From contig JANXWW010000407.1 of NCBI GenBank assembly GCA_025350945.1, positions 1-39,727 of the forward strand: 39,727 bases of DNA, in the 5' to 3' direction. The first letter of the stretch is position 1, and every line of letters begins with the position of its first letter. Origin of the DNA: Burkholderiales bacterium. GTDB taxonomy: Bacteria; Pseudomonadota; Gammaproteobacteria; Burkholderiales; Usitatibacteraceae. The notes beneath the pieces are model-generated. The model had not been told where the DNA came from. It was given only the letters and a program-made list of their open reading frames with translations, and made no database searches. Position numbers and translations under genes: made by a program. Positions 28,786 to 39,727 of this stretch are shown here, one piece after another.

Positions 28786-28808
28786 AAAACATCAAACCCA
28801 TCACATTA

Positions 28809-29690
28809 ATGTTCACCCTCGATTTGCCGAAGCGCTATCGCGCAGAAGACATCCTCAATTTTCACGCGCGCGATCCCGCACAACTGGCTGAGCGCATTAC
28901 CAGTAACAGGATTGCAAAAGCGGTCGTTATTCATGGGGATCCCAAGCTCATTGATGTCTCATTGCATGCAGAAGCGGCTCACTGCACAGTGCAAACAGGT
29001 GACAAGAATTTCTCACCGGCAATTGCACAATCCATGGTCAGCGGCCTGCTCGGACTCACGATTCCATCTGAAAAATTCGAACAGAAGATGCAGAAAAATT
29101 TGCTGCTGGGGCCGTTGATAAAACTGCAAAGAGGGCTCTGCATTCCGCAAGCGGCAACACCGTTTGAAGCGCTCACCTGGGCCATTATCGGGCAGCAAAT
29201 TAATTTAAGATTTGCGATTCAGCTACGCCATACTTTTATCAAGCTCGCGCAAATCCATCACTCAAGCGGACTCATGTGCTATCCCGATGCTGCGGCGGTG
29301 CGCGCATTCAGCAGCGAACAACTCGGCGCGTATAAATTCTCGCGCGCTAAGGCAGAGACGCTTATTCGCGTCGCCAATAAAGTCATGGATGGCACATTGC
29401 CACTGGATCAATGGCAGCTAAATGCGCATCCCGCAGATGAAATTGAAGCTGCGCTACTGAACGTAAAAGGCATTGGGCCATGGACGGCGCACTATACGCT
29501 GATGCGTGGATTTGGCATTGCCGATTGCTCGCTGCATGGCGATGTCGCGGTTCGCCGTGCATTGGCAAGATTACGCGGCGATAATGCTGCGCCGACCATC
29601 AAGCAGGCACAAACAATGTTGGCAAAGTTCGCACCCTATCGCTCGCTGGCTGCCGCGCACTTGTGGGCCAGTTTGAAAATAAACGCGTGA
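28809..29690 (+). CDS. alkA: DNA-3-methyladenine glycosylase II
   Basis: HhH-GPD motif LLNVKGIGPWTAHYTLMRGFGIADCSLHGDVAVRRAL. Lies between ada and alkB. Met at 28809 (MFTLDLPKRYRAEDIL) preferred. Confidence 0.9.
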   Translation: MFTLDLPKRYRAEDILNFHARDPAQLAERITSNRIAKAVVIHGDPKLIDVSLHAEAAHCTVQTGDKNFSPAIAQSMVSGLLGLTIPSEKFEQKMQKNLLLGPLIKLQRGLCIPQAATPFEALTWAIIGQQINLRFAIQLRHTFIKLAQIHHSSGLMCYPDAAAVRAFSSEQLGAYKFSRAKAETLIRVANKVMDGTLPLDQWQLNAHPADEIEAALLNVKGIGPWTAHYTLMRGFGIADCSLHGDVAVRRALARLRGDNAAPTIKQAQTMLAKFAPYRSLAAAHLWASLKINA

Positions 29691-29697
29691 TAAACAC

Positions 29698-30366
29698 ATG
29701 AACAAATCCGAAAAATCAATTCAGCCATCGCTTTTTGTCAGCGACGATATTCAGGCGACAGCTCGTGAGGATTTACCTGAAGGTGTTGCGCTGATTCATC
29801 ACGCATTCGATTCCTCAGCCATGCTGGATGCCGTCAACACGGTGATTGAAGCTGCGCCTCTTCGCCATATGGAAACGCCCGGCGGCAGCCGCATGTCGGT
29901 CGCCATGAGCAACTGCGGCAGCTTAGGCTGGGTGAGCGCGCGCGGGGGCTATGCGTACTCGCACATTGATCCCAAAACGGGACTAGCATGGCCTGCCATG
30001 CCCGCGTTATTGCGCGAAACGGCGACCGCATTGGCCAAGCGCGCAGGCTATCCACATTTCGCGCCCGATGCATGCCTGATTAATCGCTACGAAGCTGGCG
30101 CACAAATGGGCCTGCATCAAGATCGTGATGAGAAAGATTTCTCACAGCCGATTGCGTCGTTGTCAATCGGGTTGCCCGCAAAATTTATTATCGGTGGATT
30201 AAAGCGAAGGGATGCCGTGCGATCCATTGATCTTAACGATGGCGACGCCATCATCTTCGGTAGCGCGGCGCGTTTGCTGTTTCATGGCGTGCGGCCACTG
30301 AAAGCAGGCCATCACGCGCTCACCAGCGATACGCGAATCAATTTGACATTCAGAGTGGCTCGCTAA
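29698..30366 (+). CDS. alkB: Alpha-ketoglutarate-dependent dioxygenase AlkB
   Basis: NRYEAGAQMGLHQDRDEKDFSQPIASLSIGLPAKF, LLFHGVRPLKAGHH, TSDTRINLTFR. Confidence 0.95.
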   Translation: MNKSEKSIQPSLFVSDDIQATAREDLPEGVALIHHAFDSSAMLDAVNTVIEAAPLRHMETPGGSRMSVAMSNCGSLGWVSARGGYAYSHIDPKTGLAWPAMPALLRETATALAKRAGYPHFAPDACLINRYEAGAQMGLHQDRDEKDFSQPIASLSIGLPAKFIIGGLKRRDAVRSIDLNDGDAIIFGSAARLLFHGVRPLKAGHHALTSDTRINLTFRVAR

Positions 30367-31430
30367 GATTTCTCGTGATGCTGATGATGGGCGTCGGGAA
30401 AGTGGGCATGTGAATGCGTTACCGGCTCATGAAGATGTCGGTGCGAATGCGCCACTCCTGAAGCTATCGGTGTGTCGTGTGCGTGCTGGTGATGCGCGTC
30501 GTGCTCGTGATGATGTTCGTGCTCTAGCCTCTCGTGGTCGTGTAGGTGTTCATGGGTTTCGGTCAGGTGCAGCCACACGCCCGCCGCCATGAGCGCACCC
30601 GCAATCGCCAACTCAATGGTCATCGGCTCACCCAGCCCCACGACAGCAATCGCCGCACCGGCAAACGGTGCAGTTGAAAAATAAGCACCGGTGCGTGCGG
30701 TGCCGAGATGCCGCAGCGCCACCACAAACAGCATCAGGCTGAGGCCATAACTCATTAGACCGACGAGCGCCGCCGCGATTACGGTCGGTATCGATGGCAG
30801 CGTGGCACCAAGCGCCAACGCGATAACGGTATTGGTAGCGCCCGCCACCAAGCCTTTGGTCATGGCGATAAATGATGAATCCAGTAGTGCAACTTTACGC
30901 GTCAGATTGTTATCAATTGCCCAGAACAGGCACGCGCCCACGACGGCGAACGACGGCGTAACGGCACCAAAACTCATCTCTTTCGGCCATGACAACACCG
31001 ATGCACCCGCCACGATCAGCACCATGCCAAGCGCAATGCGTCGGTCAAAATTTTCCCGAAATACAAACCATGCGATCAGCGCAGTCAACACGCCCTCCGC
31101 ATTCAATAGCAACGATGCACCCGATGCCGGCATATTCACCAGGCCCCACATCAACAGCGCGGGCGCTATCATGCCGCCAGCGACAACAGCACCTCCAAGC
31201 CAGCCGATCTCGGCGAAACTCATGCCGCTTGTTTTAGTACGACGAAGCAAACGCCAGATAAACAAACCGCTGCCAGAACCCAAATACAAAAGCCCCGCGA
31301 GCAGCCACGGACTCACCGGACCCAGCAAAAGCTTTGCGAATGGCGTACCCGCACCGAACAAAAGTGCCGCACCGAGTGAGGCAAAGATGCCGGGGTTACT
31401 GCGCCAAAATTTCAGTACGTTTGTGTTCAT
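30363..31430 (-). CDS. EamA/DMT family transporter with long His-rich C-terminal tail
   Basis: Multiple EamA-like TM segments, then HLTETHEHLHDHERLEHEHHHEHDAHHQHAHDTP...HSHRHLHEPVTHSHAHFPDAHHQHHEKS. Convergent 4-bp overlap with alkB. Confidence 0.88.
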   Translation of the reverse strand: MNTNVLKFWRSNPGIFASLGAALLFGAGTPFAKLLLGPVSPWLLAGLLYLGSGSGLFIWRLLRRTKTSGMSFAEIGWLGGAVVAGGMIAPALLMWGLVNMPASGASLLLNAEGVLTALIAWFVFRENFDRRIALGMVLIVAGASVLSWPKEMSFGAVTPSFAVVGACLFWAIDNNLTRKVALLDSSFIAMTKGLVAGATNTVIALALGATLPSIPTVIAAALVGLMSYGLSLMLFVVALRHLGTARTGAYFSTAPFAGAAIAVVGLGEPMTIELAIAGALMAAGVWLHLTETHEHLHDHERLEHEHHHEHDAHHQHAHDTPIASGVAHSHRHLHEPVTHSHAHFPDAHHQHHEKS

Positions 31431-31561
31431 ATTCAGCGCTTATTCAGCACTCTCCGCTACAAAATTAAATACCAAGATCGCCATTTGGCGAGCGCTTTGA
31501 GATGATACTGCTTTGAGACGACCGCCAATGCTAGAGTTTGCAACCGTAAGAAAGAGAGAAA

Positions 31562-35009
<3,448 letters not shown>

Positions 35010-36530
35010 TTAATGATCGTGACTGGCACCAGCTTTGCCGATGTCTGCCTTGATAACGTAGCTATTGCGCGCCGCATATTTCTCGCCTGCGCTCAAGCCT
35101 TTGAGCACCTCAACCATCATGCCGTCGCTGCGCCCCAGCTTGAGCGGTCGCGCTTCGAATGCGTTGTCGTAGCGGCCAAACACCACCGATGAATCACGCA
35201 ATGTCTGAATGGCATCGGCGGAAACGGCGACAGGTACTTCTGACTCAGCCGATTCCACTTCGATATTGACTGGCAAGCCGGGACGCCACGCGCTGTTCGG
35301 ATTGGGCAGCACCACGCGTGCCTTTGCCGTGCGGGTTTGCTCTCCCGCCAGCGCACCAACGTATGAGATCACGCCGCTCGCATCGCCAGCGAATTCAGCC
35401 GACTTCACCGTGACTTTCTGCCCGACGCGAATCACGTTCATGTCCTTCGCATAGACCGTCATCTCGGCCCATACGCTAGTCAGATCCGCAAGCGTGAAAA
35501 TGTTGGCATCCTCTTTAATCGCCTGACCCACAGAAAGACTTTTCTCTACAATCGTGCCGCTGATCGGTGCACGAATTTCGTATCGGGTGAGATTGCCACT
35601 ACTGGCGGGCAGACCACCGATTGAGCTGAGTTTTTGTTGCGTGCTGCGCACAGTAATCTCGGCCTCATTCATGGCGTTACGTGCCTGCAAAAAGTCCTGC
35701 TCGGCTGAAATTTTGCCTTCAAATAATTTTTTCTCACGCTCATACGTTGTCTCAGCCAACGCCAGGCGCTTTTGTGCAGCCAGCAATTCGCCGCGCTGAT
35801 CGGCCAGCGTCGGACTGAATATCACCGCCAGCACTTGCCCTTTTTTTACGACATCTCCCGCATTCGCATTCGCGACTTCGACGATGCCCGCGAGACGCGG
35901 CACAATCAGCACCGTGCGGTCGCCATTGAGTTTGATGTCGCCAATCAATTGCAGCGAAGATTTAATTTTGGCCGCACCAGCCGATTTAATTTCGATGTCC
36001 GCCTCTTTCACTTGCGCCTCCGTCATCGCGACGCGCGCTTCTTCCTGTGAGTAGGCAAACCGATGCGTCTTGCCTTCACGTTGTGCGGCGACGGTTACTT
36101 CAAAAGAGTGTGGCTCTTCGATGACGGCGTTGCCTTTCAAATAATCGGCGACCTTGGTGAATTGAATTTGTTGTGGATCGCGCCCCAATCGTTCAAGCGT
36201 GATAGTGGCCGTCGTCCCAGCAGGATCAACCCGCTTTCCCTTGGTGTACGTGTAAAGCCGGAACTCCGGCTCGACGCCAGTCTCAAAAATAGTGACCTCC
36301 AAGCCGAAATCACCATCAGTAAATAATTTGCCCCCGCGCAGGCCTTTTTGCGCTTCACCTGCGGCGTGAGCGTCTCCAGCCCGGTGCTCCGCATGCGCTG
36401 CCCCCGCACCGTGGCCGTGGTCATCACCTGCTGGCTTCGCGCGATTCATGCCGAGGATGAGTGCTGCTGCGATGGCACCGATGATAACAATGGCAGCGAT
36501 AACAATGGTTTGTTTACGTTTCATATTCAT
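35010..36530 (-). CDS. czcB: Efflux RND periplasmic adaptor subunit, CzcB-type
   Basis: Membrane-fusion protein features (GIVEVANANAGDVVKKGQVLAVIFSPTLADQRGELLAAQKRL), His-rich N-terminal segment, adjacent to czcA. Confidence 0.9.
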   Translation of the reverse strand: MNMKRKQTIVIAAIVIIGAIAAALILGMNRAKPAGDDHGHGAGAAHAEHRAGDAHAAGEAQKGLRGGKLFTDGDFGLEVTIFETGVEPEFRLYTYTKGKRVDPAGTTATITLERLGRDPQQIQFTKVADYLKGNAVIEEPHSFEVTVAAQREGKTHRFAYSQEEARVAMTEAQVKEADIEIKSAGAAKIKSSLQLIGDIKLNGDRTVLIVPRLAGIVEVANANAGDVVKKGQVLAVIFSPTLADQRGELLAAQKRLALAETTYEREKKLFEGKISAEQDFLQARNAMNEAEITVRSTQQKLSSIGGLPASSGNLTRYEIRAPISGTIVEKSLSVGQAIKEDANIFTLADLTSVWAEMTVYAKDMNVIRVGQKVTVKSAEFAGDASGVISYVGALAGEQTRTAKARVVLPNPNSAWRPGLPVNIEVESAESEVPVAVSADAIQTLRDSSVVFGRYDNAFEARPLKLGRSDGMMVEVLKGLSAGEKYAARNSYVIKADIGKAGASHDH

Positions 36531-36533
36531 GTC

Positions 36534-37811
36534 CTATTGGGGATTCATCATCGCGGCGCGCTCGGCATTGAGCGGCTCACCGGTCAAGCGTTCAAGATCA
36601 GTGGTAGCGCGGTGATACTCCGCCAGCGCTCTCACATATTGCTGATTGGTTCGAAACAGCGTTCGCTGCGCGTCAAGCGCATCGAGAAAACCAAATTTAC
36701 CGAGCTGATAACCCGTGGTGGCCGCGTCAAATGCACTCTTGGCACCGGGCAAAAGTTCTTCTCGCAGCGTGGTTAATTCCATCTCGATTGCTTTTAATCG
36801 CTCGTAGGTCTGGCCAAGCTCTGATTGCAAGCGCGTCTCGATAGTTGATTGCTCGTCGCGCGCTTTATCAACGCGCTTCAGCGCCTCTCGCACGCTGCCC
36901 TGATTTCTATCGAATATCGGCAGCGGCATTGAGATCGTGAACAGCGGCAGGTTCTCACGCGTACCAAGCGTGCGTTTCACGCCTGCACCAAGCGTGAAAT
37001 CTGGATAGCGCTTGGCTTTTTCACCGTCCAGTAACGCACCACGGCGGGCGACCTCGGCGATAGCGCGCATTCGTTCCGGGCTGCTGCGTGCGCGTTGCTC
37101 GAGCGCATTGAGCGACGGCATCACCACTAGCAATTCCAGATCGCCGCTGGCCTCAGTAAATCGCGGCGTCGCATTGCCCCAAAATGCTGACAAGCGTTTG
37201 CGTGTGCTTTCCAGTTCGCGTATGGCTTGTTCGGCTTCGATACGCGCGGCGCTGGCTTCCAGCTTCGCCTTGGTTTCTTCCACTGGCGAGACCTTGCCCG
37301 CTATCACGCGCTTGCCAACGGCATCTGCGGCCTGAGCTGCGAGCGATACCGCTTGATCCGATATCTGCTTGCGGCGCTGTGCGGCCAACACGTCAACGAA
37401 CGCTTGTGTGACGCGGGTGAGCACCTCGATTTGCTTTGCGTCGTATTCGGTGGCGGCAATATCCCGACCAAGGCCCGCCGCACGAACACGCGCTGCGCGT
37501 TTTCCACCGGTTTCAATGAGCTGACTGATTTCAAGTGACGTTGAGCGACCCGGTTTGCCCACTTCTTCCCAAGTGGAGGTGAACACGGGATTAGGAATAG
37601 TGCGCGACTGCTGCGCGGCACCGTCAGTGGCCTCAACTTCGCTACGCAACGCGGCGAGCTCGCTGCTCTGCGCACGTGCCAGCGCCAATGCTGCCTTCAT
37701 GGTCAGCGCACTGGGCGGCTCGCTCAATTGTGCGAGTCGTTCGCTCTGCGCGTGAGCCGCGTGAGCGACGTGAGATAGCAGCAGGCACGCGACTAAAAAT
37801 ATTTTCTTCAT
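36534..37811 (-). CDS. czcC: Outer-membrane efflux protein, TolC family, CzcC-type
   Basis: Signal peptide MKKIFLVACLLLSHVAHAAHA and TolC helical repeats (ALALARAQSSELAALRSEVEATDGAAQQSRTIPNPVFTSTWEE). Met at 37811 preferred. Confidence 0.9.
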   Translation of the reverse strand: MKKIFLVACLLLSHVAHAAHAQSERLAQLSEPPSALTMKAALALARAQSSELAALRSEVEATDGAAQQSRTIPNPVFTSTWEEVGKPGRSTSLEISQLIETGGKRAARVRAAGLGRDIAATEYDAKQIEVLTRVTQAFVDVLAAQRRKQISDQAVSLAAQAADAVGKRVIAGKVSPVEETKAKLEASAARIEAEQAIRELESTRKRLSAFWGNATPRFTEASGDLELLVVMPSLNALEQRARSSPERMRAIAEVARRGALLDGEKAKRYPDFTLGAGVKRTLGTRENLPLFTISMPLPIFDRNQGSVREALKRVDKARDEQSTIETRLQSELGQTYERLKAIEMELTTLREELLPGAKSAFDAATTGYQLGKFGFLDALDAQRTLFRTNQQYVRALAEYHRATTDLERLTGEPLNAERAAMMNPQ

Positions 37812-37923
37812 GATGTCCTCAAGCAATGGTGGGCAATATTTGCCAACAAAATTCGGATACGATCCGGCAGACACCAAACGGTGCCGCTGCTAGGGCATCA
37901 ACTAAAAAGAATGGCCCGCCGGA

Positions 37924-38277
37924 CTAGGCGAGCGGTGAGATGGGAGGACGTTGTAGCGGCGTGGTTTGATGCTGGGCGGCAAGGAGAAGCGGCGCAACAT
38001 TGGTGGGCAAACTAATTTCAGGCGTAATTAGTCCGGCAAAAATCACCGGCAGATTTGCAAACACCGCGTGACAAAAATGACAATTCACATCAGTCGCCTT
38101 TTTTTCAACGGAATTTACTGTTGGTAAATCATTTATTTTTTTGCCGTCGTTATGCGCATGATGGCCGAGATGCGCCGTTGTTTCCACAGTCTCATCCGCG
38201 CAATAAGTCGCTACCGCTGCAAATATAAATTGCACCGGCAATAACGCTAACAGCAGAATGAGAAGAAATCGTTTCAT
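37924..38277 (-). CDS. czcI: Small periplasmic His/Cys-containing protein, CzcI-like
   Basis: MKRFLLILLLALLPVQFIFAAVATYCADETVETTAHLGHHAHND...CHFCH, directly upstream of czcCBA, matching czcICBA order. Met at 38277 preferred. Confidence 0.6.
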   Translation of the reverse strand: MKRFLLILLLALLPVQFIFAAVATYCADETVETTAHLGHHAHNDGKKINDLPTVNSVEKKATDVNCHFCHAVFANLPVIFAGLITPEISLPTNVAPLLLAAQHQTTPLQRPPISPLA

Positions 38278-38346
38278 GAGCAAGACTATAACCGATAGAT
38301 ATTGTGCAACGTAAAAAGTTCCTAATCGAGCCGCCCACGAGAGTGA

Positions 38347-38417
38347 TTTTCGATGGAGATACCCGAAAGAATACAAGCACTTTTGCTCCAGACTGCCCGC
38401 CAATCCAGGGTTTTACT
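38347..38417 (+). repeat. Dispersed repeat, copy B
   Basis: See copy A at 26473-26544. Same orientation; lies just 3' of the minus-strand gene ending at 38425. Confidence 0.5.
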
Positions 38418-38424
38418 TTTTTGC

Positions 38425-38805
38425 TTATCGACTTTCAAGCGAGCCGCTTATCGTGACCGATTCTGTGGTCACCCGCTTGTTTGACCACATCCAGCAATAG
38501 TGCTGGTCGGACGCCACGTCCAGCAGGTCGTCGGCCATATCGGCCTGATTGAGCTTCACCGCATATTCCACCTTCTCATCCTTAGCCGTGCCGGAATGAA
38601 AATGAATATTAAATGGCACTGGCTTTGACGCCTTGAACCGATAGGCAATCGTTGTTCCCGCTTTGAGTTCAACGCATTCTTCATGCACTTTGCCGGGCTT
38701 GATGGTCGCTGTAATTTCTCGTTTTAATTTTGCATTTTCAGCCGCCGCCGCAAATACGGGCACCGAAATGACCATAATAAATGCCACGAGAAAACATTTT
38801 TTCAT
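38425..38805 (-). CDS. Small exported protein of unknown function, coupled to the upstream P-type ATPase
   Basis: Signal peptide MKKCFLVAFIMVISVPVFAAAA; ECVELKAGTTIAYRFKASKPVPFNIHFHSG...HYCWMWSNKRVTTESVTISG; start overlaps the ATPase stop (ATGA). Confidence 0.75.
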   Translation of the reverse strand: MKKCFLVAFIMVISVPVFAAAAENAKLKREITATIKPGKVHEECVELKAGTTIAYRFKASKPVPFNIHFHSGTAKDEKVEYAVKLNQADMADDLLDVASDQHYCWMWSNKRVTTESVTISGSLESR

Positions 38806-39727
38806 ATCGAAATCTTTCGTAAACGAAGTGAGTTAGAAATAACAGAAACACTCGACAAACTCATCGCCAGCGCGGCAATCATCGGCGACAGCAGCCAGCC
38901 CGTCAATGGGTACAGTAATCCTGCGGCGAGTGGTACGCCTAGCGCATTGTAGAAGAAAGCGAAGACAAGATTTTGTTTCATGTTGCGGATCGTGGCGACC
39001 GACAATGTGCGTGCGCGTGCGATGCCATTCAAGTCGCCTTTTACCAAGGTCACTTGCGCGCTATTCATTGCCACATCGGTGCCAGTGCCCATGGCAATAC
39101 CAATATTGGCCTGAGCGAGGGCAGGGGCATCGTTAATGCCGTCACCTGCCATCGCCACCACCCTGCCCTCGTGCTGAAAACGCTTCACGAGTGTCAGCTT
39201 GTCAGCCGGTTTTACTTCACCATAAAATTCGGTAATGCCCAAACGACTCGCCACTGACTGCGCCGTTTTAAGCCCATCGCCGGTCGCCATGATGACGCGA
39301 ATATTGGCCGCTTTCAGCCCAGCCAGCGCGCCCGGTGTGGTGACTTTTATCGGGTCCGACACCGCGAGAATTCCCGCGAGTACACCATCCGCCGCCAGGT
39401 GCATCACGCTAGCACCTTGTTCACGCAATTCGTCAGCCTTGGCGTTGAGCGCAGTCAACTTCACACCATCTTGAATCATCAACGCGGTATTGCCGAGTGC
39501 CAATTTTCGGCCACCAACAATGCCACGCACGCCAATGCCCGTACTCGATTCAAATTTTTCGGGCTTATCCAAAACCAGATTTTTTTCGCGCGCCGCAGCC
39601 ACAATTGCCCCCGCCAGCGGATGCTCACTGCCTTGATCCAGACTCGCCGCCCATCGCAAAACGTCATTCGCATCGAACCCTTGCGCCGCGATCACCTGCT
39701 CAAACGCGGGCTTGCCTTCAGTCAGGG
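38802..39727 (-). CDS. Heavy-metal P1B-type ATPase (Cu+-like), 5' end truncated by the window end
   Basis: LTEGKP at the window edge, HPLAGAIV, MATGDG, VAMAGDGINDAPALAQANIGIAMGTGTDVA, and TM7/TM8 FFYNALGVPLAAG / AMSLSSVSVISNSLRL. Confidence 0.92.
   Translation of the reverse strand, partial: LTEGKPAFEQVIAAQGFDANDVLRWAASLDQGSEHPLAGAIVAAAREKNLVLDKPEKFESSTGIGVRGIVGGRKLALGNTALMIQDGVKLTALNAKADELREQGASVMHLAADGVLAGILAVSDPIKVTTPGALAGLKAANIRVIMATGDGLKTAQSVASRLGITEFYGEVKPADKLTLVKRFQHEGRVVAMAGDGINDAPALAQANIGIAMGTGTDVAMNSAQVTLVKGDLNGIARARTLSVATIRNMKQNLVFAFFYNALGVPLAAGLLYPLTGWLLSPMIAALAMSLSSVSVISNSLRLRKISI

Noticed and set aside
28731-28808. 26-aa upstream extension of alkA overlapping the ada 3' end
   Set aside because: Sequence is out-of-frame ada coding; MFTLDLPKRY at 28809 fits AlkA N-termini.

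Overview
The 39.7 kb window is gene-dense bacterial chromosome, probably a beta-proteobacterium judging from gene content and the czcI-like gene (inference only). No rRNA, tRNA, CRISPR array, intact transposase or phage module was recognised. From left to right it holds: a 5'-truncated DUF2135-type ORF; an ECF sigma factor translationally coupled to a single-TM protein; a CorA-like transporter; an S9 lipoprotein peptidase; a ferredoxin-NADP reductase; an MsbA-like ABC exporter; a large coiled-coil/TM/AsmA-like fusion; a FecR/DUF6600-like protein with a Gln-rich tail; a LysR regulator divergent from malate synthase (aceB); a DUF4124-like/SLT lytic transglycosylase; a receiver-Ser/Thr kinase followed by a CHASE/PAS hybrid histidine kinase; a four-domain beta/gamma-crystallin protein; a CDF transporter; an ada-alkA-alkB cluster; a DMT transporter with a His-rich tail; and a czcICBA-type heavy-metal RND operon next to a P1B ATPase. 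The best leads for new biology are the AsmA fusion protein, the His-Asp to Ser/Thr signalling pair, two small metal-island proteins (one coupled to the ATPase, one overlapping czcA without a visible signal peptide), a diverged dispersed repeat with a compensated hairpin, and a 13-bp iterated GGAACTTTA element. All calls were made by eye from motifs; no database search was run.
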